NCBI GenBank assembly: GCA_023441805.1
Contig: JAEZNO010000021.1
Span: 62,001 to 126,000 of the forward strand
Origin: Bacteroidota bacterium
GTDB taxonomy: Bacteria; Bacteroidota; Bacteroidia; Bacteroidales; Lentimicrobiaceae
Length of the DNA stretch: 64,000 nucleotides
Direction: 5' to 3'
Below are positions 17,962-27,787 of this stretch, piece by piece (position 1 is the stretch's first letter; each line of letters begins with the position of its first letter). Under the pieces are notes generated by a model. It saw only the letters and a list, made by a program, of their open reading frames with translations, searched no databases and was not told the origin of the DNA. Both the position numbers and the translations under genes were made by a program.

Positions 17962-20382
17962 TCAGAAGGAAACCTTTAAGGATCCGATGAAATTAATGCC
18001 GGGTGCACTGATTCCGGAAGCAAAAGGCCTGTACAGTTGATTTGTTATATTCTCAACGCCTCCACTTAAAGTGAATTTACTATTGATAAACCATGATACT
18101 TTTAAATTCAAAGTGTACCAACCCGGTACAAACGGATTCCCATTTTCATCTTTAGCATACGGTGCACTATCGGATATTTCAGATAATGGCAAATCTTCGA
18201 AATCAACACCTGCATTATAATCAGCATATAAATCAGCCTGCAGCTTTTGTCTTTCATAAATAAGATGAGTACTTCCAAATAAGGGGACTGCATGCCTTAA
18301 AGGATAATACTTAAGACTGTCTTCACTCTGCTCTTCTCCATGCTGATAGCTTAACTTACTCTTAAGCTTAAATCCTTTGTAAGGAATAATCTCTATTCCG
18401 GCCTGCACACCATAAACATATGCTTTGGTAATATTCTGAATTGCCTCAACTTTACTCAAAACACCGTCATAATCAATTGAATCTACTCCATTATATGTAA
18501 AATCTCTACGTGCAAGTGCATTATTCAATAAGGTGTAATATAGGGATAAATTAACCTTCAGGAAATCTGACTTTGTAAAAGCTGTTCCTATTTCAGCGTT
18601 ATATGCATACTCAGGCTCAAGATCTGCATTTGGAACAACCACAGAACCGGGTTCCGAATCAAATACTTTGCCCAAGTCATCAATGTTTGGAGATCTAAAG
18701 CCTGTTGATAAGTTGGCATAGATTTGAACATTGGTTTCAGGTAACCAAACAAGCCCAACACTTCCATTTAATGCACCATTTGCCAGTTCAGCACTTGTAA
18801 ACGGGAAAGGGAACATAGTTGTATCAAACTCTGCACTGAGCGTTATATAATTATATCTTAATCCGGCATTGAATATCCATTCAGGGCCAAGATTATACTT
18901 TAAGGTTCCATATGCTGCATACGACTGCCAGCTTGAATTATCAGGATAACGAGTATTTGTTGGAGTGGTTGCTCCAGTAAAGATATTGATTCTATCAGCT
19001 TCTGAGTTAACTTTATTGTATACAGCTTCAACTCCATAAAATAATGAAGTCTTCTTATTCAATTCCTTGTCAAAATCAATATTTAACGAATATGCATTTA
19101 CCTTTTCGTATTGATTACGTAAACGCGAATTATTCATTTTTCTATCGTGTCGGCTTTCTTCATAAAGCTGGTGGGCTGCTTCAATCTTAACATCATTGAA
19201 TATTCCATCATAACCTGTTAATTGAGCAGTTAACCTATTCATCATCCACTTTTGAGGTCCATAGTACCATTCAGCATTAGTCAGGCTGCCATCAGCATTT
19301 GTTAGATAAAGCCTGTCGTAGCGTGGAGCATCTGACGTTTCAGAATAATAAAACCCATAGTCCAGGTTAAATTTATTATTTGGAGCAAATTTTATTCTCT
19401 GAAGAATGTTAGTTTGACTATAGCCTGAGTAGATTTGTTTTTGAGGATCAGAATTTACTAATGTTGTATCTCTTCCATTAATTGTTTTCTGATATATCGG
19501 TCGTAAAAAATATTCATTACCATGTTTACCGGTGGTAAGATCACCAAAATCCGAGTAAGTTAGTGCTGTCCTGAATGCCCACTTCTTCAAACCGATATTG
19601 AAATTCAAATGTCCTGTTTTCTCTTCATTGGCTGAGCTATATCTGGCAGTCGCACTACCGGCGACAAGCATTTTACCATTTGTCTGGAGTATTGGATCCA
19701 ATGTATGGAAGTCCATCACACCTCCAATCGCATCACTTCCATAAATAACAGCTCCGGGACCAAATAGAATCTCATTGCTTTGAACAGAGAAAGCGTCTAA
19801 TGAAATGACATTTTGGAGGTTTCCTGTTCTGAAGATTGCATTATTCATTCTCACTCCATCAACAACCAGCAGAACCCTGTTAGTGGCAAATCCTCTTAAA
19901 ATAGGTGAACCTCCGGCTAGCTGACTTTTTTGTACATATGCAAATCCACCTGCGGATAACAGATCAGCAGCAGTTTGAGGATTTAAAAATTGGATTTCTT
20001 TTTGAGTAATCTTTTCAATACGAAGAGGTATCTCAAGATTATTTTGCTCCCACCTGTTTGCAGAGATAATTACCTCATCAAGAGAAATGTTGTTTACATT
20101 GAGAGCGACTACCTTCGTATTTGCCAGGTCAGCATAGCTCATGATCTTTTCATTGTAACTCATATGTTTTATATGAATGCTATCGACTCCCTTAAACATT
20201 GAAATCTCGGCATTTCCCTTAAGATTTGTTATAGTAGATAGGGTCGGTTTGTTTGAAAAGATTGCGACATTAGAAACAGGCTGTGCAGTAATCTCATCGA
20301 CAATCGTAATCTTTTGTGCTAGTAAGATTTGCACCTGGACAAAGAAAAGTACAAATAAAAGAGAGTAAGTTTTACGTTTCAT
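17962..20382 (-). CDS. TonB-dependent outer-membrane receptor (heme/cobalamin-receptor-like plug)
   Basis: This 806-residue outer-membrane barrel takes up a ligand with energy from TonB. It has a signal peptide (1-22), a carboxypeptidase-like regulatory domain (about 23-105), and a plug domain (about 120-225) containing QKSQLAGGSPILRGFATN and DGVRMNNAIFRTGNLQN. The plug signature is like that of heme or hemoglobin receptors such as HmuR and of BtuB-like proteins. A 22-strand barrel follows and ends in the aromatic residue of SLKVSF. No partner SusD or ABC transporter gene is adjacent, so the ligand is uncertain. Heme uptake would suit the cytochrome-rich genome, but that is inference. Confidence 0.9.
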   Translation of the reverse strand: MKRKTYSLLFVLFFVQVQILLAQKITIVDEITAQPVSNVAIFSNKPTLSTITNLKGNAEISMFKGVDSIHIKHMSYNEKIMSYADLANTKVVALNVNNISLDEVIISANRWEQNNLEIPLRIEKITQKEIQFLNPQTAADLLSAGGFAYVQKSQLAGGSPILRGFATNRVLLVVDGVRMNNAIFRTGNLQNVISLDAFSVQSNEILFGPGAVIYGSDAIGGVMDFHTLDPILQTNGKMLVAGSATARYSSANEEKTGHLNFNIGLKKWAFRTALTYSDFGDLTTGKHGNEYFLRPIYQKTINGRDTTLVNSDPQKQIYSGYSQTNILQRIKFAPNNKFNLDYGFYYSETSDAPRYDRLYLTNADGSLTNAEWYYGPQKWMMNRLTAQLTGYDGIFNDVKIEAAHQLYEESRHDRKMNNSRLRNQYEKVNAYSLNIDFDKELNKKTSLFYGVEAVYNKVNSEADRINIFTGATTPTNTRYPDNSSWQSYAAYGTLKYNLGPEWIFNAGLRYNYITLSAEFDTTMFPFPFTSAELANGALNGSVGLVWLPETNVQIYANLSTGFRSPNIDDLGKVFDSEPGSVVVPNADLEPEYAYNAEIGTAFTKSDFLKVNLSLYYTLLNNALARRDFTYNGVDSIDYDGVLSKVEAIQNITKAYVYGVQAGIEIIPYKGFKLKSKLSYQHGEEQSEDSLKYYPLRHAVPLFGSTHLIYERQKLQADLYADYNAGVDFEDLPLSEISDSAPYAKDENGNPFVPGWYTLNLKVSWFINSKFTLSGGVENITNQLYRPFASGISAPGINFIGSLKVSF

Positions 20383-20403
20383 GACTTTAGTTGATTAGAT
20401 GGG

Positions 20404-20438
20404 CAAAGTTAGTGAAAACAAAGTATTGAATTCGCAAA
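20404..20438 (-). promoter_or_regulatory. Candidate promoter of the TonB receptor gene
   Basis: On the minus strand TAACTTTG (20411-20404) matches TAnnTTTG and lies 21 bases before the ATG. TTTG (20438-20435) is upstream with a 23-base spacer, at the long end of the accepted range. Confidence 0.45.
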
Positions 20439-20449
20439 CATGTTTGAAT

Positions 20450-21514
20450 TTATTTTCGGTTGCGAATATAATCTGCCCATGAATTTACTACCATGAGCAT
20501 ATCAGCAGGAAGGACTGAATCAAAAAACATTTCTTTCTTTGTAACAGGATGAATAAACCCCAGAGATTTAGCGTGGAGGGCCTGACGTGGAAGACCCTTA
20601 AAGCAATCTTCCACAAATTTTTTATAAGCTCCTGAAGTGGTTCCCTTCAGTATTTTATTCCCACCATAACGTTCATCATTAAACAATGGATGGCCAATGT
20701 ACTTCATGTGAGCCCTAATCTGATGCGTTCTGCCTGTTTCCAGCTTACATTCTATCAGACTGACATAACTATAATCTGAAATCACCTTGTAATGGGTGAT
20801 TGCATGTTTTCCATGCTCGCCATCAGGAAAAACAGCCATTATCAATCTATTTGATAGATTCCTCCCTATATTTCCTGTTACTGTACCCTCATTTTCTTTA
20901 GGAACTCCCCAAACAATTGCCTGATAAGTACGATCAATGGTATGATCAAAGAAATTTTTTGCCAGACGTGTTTGTGCTTCTTCAGTTTTTGCAACAAGTA
21001 TAATTCCTGATGTATCTTTATCTATCCGATGCACTAATAAAGGGTTTGCATCCTTTTGTCCTGTATGCTGAAAATGCCACAATAAAGCATTTACCATTGT
21101 ACCATCCCAATTCCCGTGACCTGGATGAACAACCATTCCTGCTTTCTTATTTATGACAATCAGGTGTTCATCTTCATAAACAATATCAAGATCAATTTCT
21201 TGTGGAATTATTTCATTTATCCTGGGAGGATGGGCCATGACCACTGATACAACATCAAATGGTTTAATGCGATAGTTTTGCTTAACAGGCTTATCATTTA
21301 CCAGGATGTTACCTGCTTTTGCCGCTTGTTGAATCTTGTTCCTTGATGCATTTTCAATCCTTGACATCAGGAACTTATCTATTCGCAATAATCCTTGTCC
21401 CTTATCAGCTATAATTCTATGATGTTCATACAATTCCGATTCCGAGCCCTCATCTTCAATCAGTTCCGGGGACTCGTGCTCTTCTTCAAACAAATTATGA
21501 ATTTCTTCAATCAA
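20450..21514 (-). CDS. rluD: RluA/RluD-family 23S rRNA pseudouridine synthase
   Basis: It converts uridines of rRNA to pseudouridine. It has 354 residues, with a variable acidic N-terminal extension (about 1-35), an S4 RNA-binding domain (about 45-105), and a catalytic domain with the aspartate motif HRIDKDTSGIILVAKT (Asp near 166). Further motifs are GRTHQIRAHMKYIGHPLFND and LHAKSLGFIHPVTKK. Its start overlaps the stop of the upstream T9SS-sorted protein by 4 bases, so translation is coupled. RluD is the likeliest member of the family, but RluA and RluC cannot be excluded. Confidence 0.9.
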   Translation of the reverse strand: MIEEIHNLFEEEHESPELIEDEGSESELYEHHRIIADKGQGLLRIDKFLMSRIENASRNKIQQAAKAGNILVNDKPVKQNYRIKPFDVVSVVMAHPPRINEIIPQEIDLDIVYEDEHLIVINKKAGMVVHPGHGNWDGTMVNALLWHFQHTGQKDANPLLVHRIDKDTSGIILVAKTEEAQTRLAKNFFDHTIDRTYQAIVWGVPKENEGTVTGNIGRNLSNRLIMAVFPDGEHGKHAITHYKVISDYSYVSLIECKLETGRTHQIRAHMKYIGHPLFNDERYGGNKILKGTTSGAYKKFVEDCFKGLPRQALHAKSLGFIHPVTKKEMFFDSVLPADMLMVVNSWADYIRNRK

Positions 21515-23511
21515 CGATTTATAATAAGTTTTTGAGTACCGGAGATGATATTTGATTTCACTAAATGAACAAAGTACAAACCATTTGCCAGATGACCTAC
21601 TTTAACTTCATTATTATAGGGAACCATTGTAATAACCCTACCATCAATAGTTGAAATTAATATTGAAAACTCACTGAGTTCAGTAGTAGGAATATCTGAA
21701 GTGATCTTTATAATATCAATTGTGCATGGATTTGGATATACTGCAAAATTGGATTGAGCTAATGGTTTTTCATCTGAGAGAACAGTCTCAACTCCTATTA
21801 CAGGTCTGATCATAAGAGCTCCCTTAATCATTGTTTTATTCCATGCTACTGAGGTTCTATAGAATAGATGGTTTGAAGCATCATTGTTTTTGTCAAGACC
21901 GATATTAAGCATGTTATCTGTGTTCTGTTCCCAACCTATGTAGAAAATTAAGTTCGGGAATCGCCCAGGTTCAATGAAGATAGCACTATCGAGCTTATAA
22001 TAGAAATACTGGTTCAGACTATCAGTAAACACAGGTTGATATCCAAACCTGGAGTAGATTAGGTCACCCGGCTGTCCAAAATAGTCATTCCAAACATTTA
22101 GGTAAAAACTCTGTGAGTTACCCTGAGCTAGTGTTTGGTTAAAGAAAATCTTAGCTCCATATAGTGAATCATTCTTGTTCAATTTAAATTGATAAGCAGC
22201 CTGAGCACCCCTGGGAGTCACTCCATAACCAACCTCTGCTGTTCCGTCATCATATGCAAGGTAATTACTAAATATTTGAGTAAATCTAATAGTGTCATTC
22301 TCACGTCTTCCTGATTCTGTTTGAAGAATATGGGTTGTTGTAAATGAAACCGGCTCCTGACTGTTAATTGGATATACAAATGTTACTGGAGGATTTGCAA
22401 AGCTGGGGTATGTTACATATCCGTCAGTCGCAAAAGGTGGCACAAAGTAGTTACCTCCATCATACACTTTTATGAGTGAATTATTCTTATCCGTAACCTC
22501 ATATCTGTATGTCGCATTGTAATCAATGTTAAACAGGTTTGCTATTTTAATATCCAATGATTCAGCCATTTCACTTGGAAATTCTCTTCTGTATTGATCA
22601 TATGGCATCGAAGTAAACCTTTTAAGCATATTAGGTGCTCGCGAGGCAAATGCAACATCAGGATGAGCGGTATCATGGACACTTCTATCAATATTAAGGT
22701 ATATGTAATCAACGTTCCATTGATCTCCGTTGCTTTGCCAATCAGGCAGGATAATACCGGCTAAACTTGCATAATTGCGAAAACGAAATCTAAAATTAGG
22801 CTTATAAAACCTCGCACTGTCAGTAACCGGAATCATTACCTGTTGAAACCATTTACCTTCAATATTATGGAAATTCTCTAAAGAAGTTCCTGATGCGCTC
22901 CACATTCTTACCCAAGTCGGAAATATCAAAGTGTCAGCAGGAATTACTACTGTGTCATTTCCTGTAACAACTGTATCAGCAGGTACAAATACTGAATCAA
23001 CTTCTTCAGGAGCCAGAAATTCAAGAATTAAACTGTCAATTGAAGCCGGAACATTACCATTGCCCTGAGGCTGATAGAAAAAGCTAAAATAGAGTGAGTC
23101 TTTCGTTGTAATTTTATGTGCATTAGCTCCAAATATTGAGTCCAATCTTATGTCAACTGAAGTCAAAGTATCGGCCCCAAAAGCAAAAGGACTGGCATGT
23201 GAATATATTTCTCCAAGATTATTGATTGCATCAAATGTGGCAACACCAACTGATGGTGGATTGACTGCATAATCATTGCTGATGAATACATAATTATCCG
23301 TCCAGTGTTTTTGATCGGGAAATATACTTTTAGTATTGCTGAAATCATCAAAAAAAGGTAGAGTTAGTGCTTGTTGCACTTCTCTGCTTGCAGTGAAAGT
23401 TTGCTTAGTATGCCTGATTGAAGGATTCACCTGAAGTCCTGTCACTATTTCCTGTGCCCAAACAATGTGCAAGAATAATGTAAATGTAAGGGTTAAAAGG
23501 GTAACTTTCAT
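21511..23511 (-). CDS. Secreted protein with type IX sorting domain
   Basis: This 666-residue secreted or surface protein has a signal peptide (1-19, ending VWAQ). It has long beta-rich regions with no catalytic motif that I recognise and a C-terminal T9SS type A sorting domain beginning FAVYPNPCTIDIIKI and ending GTQKLIINR. Conserved blocks such as LPFFDDFS and AYDDGTAEVGYG are seen in many Bacteroidota proteins of unknown function. It is the middle gene of a PASTA-protein, T9SS-protein, pseudouridine-synthase operon and overlaps the last gene by 4 bases. Confidence 0.88.
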   Translation of the reverse strand: MKVTLLTLTFTLFLHIVWAQEIVTGLQVNPSIRHTKQTFTASREVQQALTLPFFDDFSNTKSIFPDQKHWTDNYVFISNDYAVNPPSVGVATFDAINNLGEIYSHASPFAFGADTLTSVDIRLDSIFGANAHKITTKDSLYFSFFYQPQGNGNVPASIDSLILEFLAPEEVDSVFVPADTVVTGNDTVVIPADTLIFPTWVRMWSASGTSLENFHNIEGKWFQQVMIPVTDSARFYKPNFRFRFRNYASLAGIILPDWQSNGDQWNVDYIYLNIDRSVHDTAHPDVAFASRAPNMLKRFTSMPYDQYRREFPSEMAESLDIKIANLFNIDYNATYRYEVTDKNNSLIKVYDGGNYFVPPFATDGYVTYPSFANPPVTFVYPINSQEPVSFTTTHILQTESGRRENDTIRFTQIFSNYLAYDDGTAEVGYGVTPRGAQAAYQFKLNKNDSLYGAKIFFNQTLAQGNSQSFYLNVWNDYFGQPGDLIYSRFGYQPVFTDSLNQYFYYKLDSAIFIEPGRFPNLIFYIGWEQNTDNMLNIGLDKNNDASNHLFYRTSVAWNKTMIKGALMIRPVIGVETVLSDEKPLAQSNFAVYPNPCTIDIIKITSDIPTTELSEFSILISTIDGRVITMVPYNNEVKVGHLANGLYFVHLVKSNIISGTQKLIINR

Positions 23512-23565
23512 TGTATATCTTTTCGTTACTATATCAATATCAACTTTAACAGTTAAGTAATAATT

Positions 23566-24393
23566 TTATTCATTTGTCTCCGATGATAATTCCTTATTTT
23601 GAAGTGATTCAAGATACTCTTCAAAATCAAATTTTGCAGGATCACGGTAAATCAGATTAACCGGTTGGCCGGCATTCATGAGATCATTACTATTTGCAGC
23701 CGGTGATTGTGTATATACTTTGGCAGTCAATGGATCAGCACCATCTTCAAATGTTTCTTCTCCAATTACAAAATAGGACCTATGTAATATTGCTTCTGCT
23801 TCTTCTCTGGTTTTACCAATAACAAACGGTATCGCGTACTTTCCAGTTCCTGTCTCCTCTCCTACTCGCAAATCGATTACCGAACCTTTCATTAATTCAA
23901 ATCCGGGCTCAACCACTTTTCCTTTGTAATATTGAGCTAAAACAGCATTAGCAGCAATATCAGGCACATAAGTCACACGCCCCAATTTCAATCCATAAGT
24001 CTCAATAGTTGCTTTTGCCTGACGAAGCGTCAAATCTACCAGGTTGGGCATATTAACCCTTTCCGGTAGCACAGCTACTGTTGTTAAATATATCTTCCTA
24101 CCTTTTTTTACAAATGTTTCAGGTACAGGGTCCTGAATTAGGACTGTGCCTTTAGGTTGACGTGAATCAAAAACTGAATCAATAATTATTACTTCGAAAT
24201 TATCAATTGTAGTTAATTGCTCAATTTGTTGAGGTGTCAAACCGATTAATGATGGGATCTTAAATGATTCACCATGATGTGTGTACCACTTAAGAAGTCC
24301 AAGTATCAGCGAAATCAGTATTACAGTTAATACAACTGACAAAACGAAATGCCGTAGAAACAGTTTAGTCTTTATAAATTCAATGAAATTCAT
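23566..24393 (-). CDS. PASTA-domain membrane protein
   Basis: This 275-residue protein has a short cytosolic N-terminus, one membrane helix (about 13-35), and three tandem PASTA domains in the periplasm (about 40-105, 110-175, 180-255). Each follows the pattern 'IPxLIGLTPQQIEQL' or 'MPNLVDLTLRQAKATI'. PASTA domains bind peptidoglycan or beta-lactam-like ligands in Firmicutes and Actinobacteria; there is no kinase or transpeptidase domain attached here. It is divergent from ddl, which makes the D-Ala-D-Ala of peptidoglycan, so a cell-wall role is likely. The C-terminus is acidic. Confidence 0.9.
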   Translation of the reverse strand: MNFIEFIKTKLFLRHFVLSVVLTVILISLILGLLKWYTHHGESFKIPSLIGLTPQQIEQLTTIDNFEVIIIDSVFDSRQPKGTVLIQDPVPETFVKKGRKIYLTTVAVLPERVNMPNLVDLTLRQAKATIETYGLKLGRVTYVPDIAANAVLAQYYKGKVVEPGFELMKGSVIDLRVGEETGTGKYAIPFVIGKTREEAEAILHRSYFVIGEETFEDGADPLTAKVYTQSPAANSNDLMNAGQPVNLIYRDPAKFDFEEYLESLQNKELSSETNE

Positions 24394-24449
24394 GTGCTTC
24401 AGGTTGCAGAAATGTAACTCTCAGGTGGTTACTTTTATTGTTCTCTCTG

Positions 24450-24457
24450 CAAATATA
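24450..24457 (-). promoter_or_regulatory. Promoter -7 box upstream of the PASTA gene
   Basis: On the minus strand TATATTTG (24457-24450) matches TAnnTTTG, 56 bases before the ATG. No -33 box is visible at a proper distance. It would drive the PASTA, T9SS, RluD operon. Confidence 0.4.
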
Positions 24458-24487
24458 CACAAATTTAGCAGGGCTGTAATTAGTACT

Positions 24488-24516
24488 TTTGCCTGCTAAT
24501 ATTTCCCCTATTTTTG
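24488..24516 (+). promoter_or_regulatory. Candidate promoter of ddl
   Basis: TTTG (24488-24491), 17 bases, then TATTTTTG (24509-24516) fits the Bacteroidota consensus with slightly short spacing. The ATG is 21 bases downstream. A second -7-like TACTTTTG overlaps the -33 box (24484-24491). Confidence 0.55.
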
Positions 24517-24537
24517 TAGCTCAATTATCACCTGACT

Positions 24538-25536
24538 ATGAAAAAAAATATAGCTCTTTTAACCGGTGGCTATTCAAAAGAATATGAGGTATCAGTAAGC
24601 AGCGGTAAAGTAATTCATGCTAATCTTGATCCTACTTTATTTAATGTTTATCAGATACAAATTAATACTGATCGTTGGGTGTATCTCGATGGTAGTCAGG
24701 TTATTGAAGTCAATAAAAATGATTTTAGTCTGGCTATAGGCTCTGAAATTGTTCGTTTCGATGCAGCTTTTATAGGAATACATGGAACCCCGGGTGAAGA
24801 CGGCAAACTCCAGGGCTATCTCGATATGATGGGTGTCCCATATAATACTTGTGGAAGAACAACATCGGCTGTGACATTCAATAAATACTTTACCAATGAA
24901 CTAATTGGAAGATGGGGATTTAATGTGGCCAAGACTTATTACCTGAACCACCGCGATAAGGTAAAACCGTCAGATATTATAAAATTTACCGGACTGCCAT
25001 GCTTTGTAAAACCCAACTGCAATGGCTCAAGCGTAGGTATTTCAAAAGTGCACAAAATTGATGAGTTACAGCCGGCTCTGGATATTGCTTTTAAGGAAGA
25101 TGATGAAGTTCTGATTCAGGAATATATCCCCGGAATAGAAGTTACCTGCGGAATCTTTGAAAAAGATCAGGAACTTGTTGCACTTCCTCTGACTGAAATA
25201 GTTAGTGCAAATGAGTTTTTTGATTACCAGGCAAAATACACCAAGGGATATTCTGACGAAATAACCCCCGCCAGAATCAATGAACAACTTTCTGATCAGT
25301 GCACTAAAATATCTCTTGAACTTTATAGAAAATTGAACTGCCGTGGTATTGTTAGATTTGACTACATTTTGACTCCAGGTTACGAAAATAATCCACGTCA
25401 ATTCTTTGTTCTGGAAGTAAATACTATTCCGGGACTTTCTGAGGCAAGTATAGTCCCTAAGCAAGCTGCCTCAGCGGGGATCTCCTTGAAAGAACTGTTT
25501 ACTCTCGTTGTTAATGAAACTCTTAACTACTATTAA
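24538..25536 (+). CDS. ddl: D-alanine--D-alanine ligase
   Basis: This ATP-grasp enzyme joins two D-alanines for the peptidoglycan stem peptide. It has 332 residues. Motifs: LTGGYSKEYEVSVSSGK at the N-terminus; GIHGTPGEDGKLQGYLDMMGVPYNTCG (about 80-106); FVKPNCNGSSVGISKV (about 159-174); and the C-terminal metal-binding block FFVLEVNTIPGLSEASIVPKQA. The sequence is intact. It is divergent from the PASTA operon and convergent with the trypsin-like protease gene, with only 10 bases between stops. Confidence 0.96.
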   Translation: MKKNIALLTGGYSKEYEVSVSSGKVIHANLDPTLFNVYQIQINTDRWVYLDGSQVIEVNKNDFSLAIGSEIVRFDAAFIGIHGTPGEDGKLQGYLDMMGVPYNTCGRTTSAVTFNKYFTNELIGRWGFNVAKTYYLNHRDKVKPSDIIKFTGLPCFVKPNCNGSSVGISKVHKIDELQPALDIAFKEDDEVLIQEYIPGIEVTCGIFEKDQELVALPLTEIVSANEFFDYQAKYTKGYSDEITPARINEQLSDQCTKISLELYRKLNCRGIVRFDYILTPGYENNPRQFFVLEVNTIPGLSEASIVPKQAASAGISLKELFTLVVNETLNYY

Positions 25537-25546
25537 TTAATGATTG

Positions 25547-27457
25547 CTAATTTGGAGTATAAAGCACCTTATGATACTCTGTTTCACTACCTGTCTGAAT
25601 TCCAATAAGGTAAATTCCTGCGGGTTTCGTTGTAAAAGAGTATTCAATCTGTTTTTCAGTTGCAGGGATCATATAATCGGCAATAATTTGACCTAGAGAG
25701 TTCGAAATAGTTACTCGGTGCTCCATTTCCTCATTTCCAAATAAAATTGAAATGTTATTTCTTGTTGGATTGGGAAAAACTCTTGGTACTACTCTTATAT
25801 AATTTTCTATTAAAACACTGTCAGTCCCAAACTCATTTGATACAACTAATCGTACATCATAAGCTCCAAGCTTGTCGTAAAGAATTTGCCCCGGATCTTG
25901 TGCATTTGAGGTTGATGGTGAGCCTCCTTCAAAAAACCAATCCCAAGAGTCAGGATCATTACTGCTCAAATCATTAAAAGTAACGTAAGTACCAATAGGA
26001 ACCACAGTTTGGTCGGCAACAAACTGTGCAATAGCCACTTTGTCATTGTACGAACCTTCTAATATTCGTAAACCTGTGTTAAGTGGATCAAGCCAGGGTT
26101 TGAGTTGCTGTGATTCCAATTGTCCGTTCTTATCCCACGAATAAAAAACCCTGCCAAATAAGTCAGATTGATCAGGTGAATCACATTCAGATAAGCCACC
26201 GGTTAAAGTGCCAATTACCAGCCTTGATCTGTTAAACAACGGGGAACCGGAGGAGCCCGGTTCAGTTACACCATGACCATTTGGAGTATTAGCCCAATAA
26301 ACTTCAAAATGAGTATCTGCATTATTCCCCCATTCCGATAATTTAAGTTGTTGTGTATAAGTGCTTATTTTCTTTACATCCCCCTCAGGGTGATGAATGC
26401 TAACACCATTCAGACTCAATTCATTCGTAGCGTTCCATCCTTGAAAATATGGATCATAATTGTTTGGTATACTCTCATCAAGGAGAAGCAAAAGAAAATC
26501 ACTTCCATTTAGTCCTATATGAGTACTACCCGATAGTTTTACAGCACCGGTCATAGAACTGTTAGCTCCAACCGGTGTATTGTTACTACATGATACTGAT
26601 TCTAAATTGAAATAAAATATCCATTGAGAAAACTCTTCTTCAGAAGAGTATGAATTTATATTTTTTGCACAATGATCAGCTGTCAGAATATACGGTTTAA
26701 AATCGAGTGCAGTGTTATTCATAATTGAACCTGTGCACCAGAAACTATCATTCCCGACCAACGTCTTTATCCGAACCACTCCCTTAATTTGATCTCGCCA
26801 AAGGTCTCCTTCAGAGCATTTCACATTTACTTCACATGTATCAGATATGCCATTGGGATCAAGGTACCTGCCGGGCCCATTTTCAACGAATCTCATCGGT
26901 ATATAGGCAACCATTACTTTTGAAATATTAAGTATTGACTGCTCAAAGTTGTTCTTATTGTCAACTAACTCAATAATAATTGACTCTCCTTTAACATCTT
27001 CAGTAGCAAATAATCCATTGCTTTTATTATTTTTTTCGGTAAATGCACCAATAAAATGAGATCTATCCTCTGAATAGATAAACATACTATCGCCGTGAGC
27101 TAAGTGAAATTTCGAAAAATAAAGTCCTAATCCTGTTGCACCGGGAACTCTGATATTTACCCTCCAAACCCTGACATTCTGATTTATATCAGTCCAACTA
27201 CCCTGATTATCAGGCGAAATTAAAAAATCAATTCCAACCCCCACCCTCTGAGGCCAACCTAAGGAGCTTAAAGAATCATCCTCTGCCCGCAGTTTATTAT
27301 AATCAGGTGAAGCAAGCGAAAGCTCATTAATCGATTGCTTTAATATCCCAACTTTAAATCCATAAGGAATTCCCCCATGACTGATTTGGGCATTAATTTC
27401 CTGCAGAGCAGTTGAAATAAATATGAGTATAAATAGAGTAAGGATTTGTTTTCTCAC
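25547..27457 (-). CDS. Secreted trypsin-like serine protease with PKD and T9SS domains
   Basis: This 636-residue extracellular protease has a signal peptide (1-23, ending INAQ), a propeptide-like region (about 24-200), and a chymotrypsin-fold domain resembling lysyl endopeptidase. The triad is visible: His in ILTADHCAKN (near 263), Asp in GLNGSDFLLLLLDE (near 319), Ser in TEPGSSGSPLFN (near 407). A PKD domain follows (about 480-560; SWDWFFEGGSPSTS, YDVRLVVSNEFG), then the T9SS sorting domain VFPNPTRNNISI. It probably digests environmental protein. Cysteines around the catalytic domain suggest disulfides. Confidence 0.93.
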   Translation of the reverse strand: MRKQILTLFILIFISTALQEINAQISHGGIPYGFKVGILKQSINELSLASPDYNKLRAEDDSLSSLGWPQRVGVGIDFLISPDNQGSWTDINQNVRVWRVNIRVPGATGLGLYFSKFHLAHGDSMFIYSEDRSHFIGAFTEKNNKSNGLFATEDVKGESIIIELVDNKNNFEQSILNISKVMVAYIPMRFVENGPGRYLDPNGISDTCEVNVKCSEGDLWRDQIKGVVRIKTLVGNDSFWCTGSIMNNTALDFKPYILTADHCAKNINSYSSEEEFSQWIFYFNLESVSCSNNTPVGANSSMTGAVKLSGSTHIGLNGSDFLLLLLDESIPNNYDPYFQGWNATNELSLNGVSIHHPEGDVKKISTYTQQLKLSEWGNNADTHFEVYWANTPNGHGVTEPGSSGSPLFNRSRLVIGTLTGGLSECDSPDQSDLFGRVFYSWDKNGQLESQQLKPWLDPLNTGLRILEGSYNDKVAIAQFVADQTVVPIGTYVTFNDLSSNDPDSWDWFFEGGSPSTSNAQDPGQILYDKLGAYDVRLVVSNEFGTDSVLIENYIRVVPRVFPNPTRNNISILFGNEEMEHRVTISNSLGQIIADYMIPATEKQIEYSFTTKPAGIYLIGIQTGSETEYHKVLYTPN

Positions 27458-27611
27458 AATAGTTCAATTAACATACAGCGAAATTAACGGTTTTTAATTT
27501 AAACTAAAAATTACCTTATCTTGGTATATTCTATCTGAAAAAAGCAAATATTACTTAAATACTTGTTCACTTTTTCACTCCACCTGTAGCAGGCAAGAGT
27601 TAATAAGGAGA

Positions 27612-27704
27612 TGACCAAGACCAATCCAATAGATGGTAGTAGCTAATCAGAGTAGCTCTCGCTACCAAAAAACTTAGTTATTACACTTTCTATTACACAA
27701 AAAT
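27612..27704 (+). repeat. Dispersed intergenic repeat, copy 2
   Basis: This is the second copy of the element at 82-184: two conserved blocks (27612-27642 and 27659-27704) flank a shorter variable spacer. TGGTAG near 27634 can pair with CTACCA near 27661. It lies about 210 bases upstream of msrA in the same orientation as the gene, as copy 1 does relative to its downstream gene. Confidence 0.7.
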
Positions 27705-27787
27705 TATTTATGATGATCACTTCAAAAAAATTAGTCAATTCACTTGATTCTTGATGATGCACATTGTATCAAATTTGTCGAATGAAC

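Noticed and set aside
25066..25464. 132-codon frame antisense to ddl
   Set aside because: It lies wholly inside a well-conserved enzyme gene and its translation has no domain features; it is a shadow frame.
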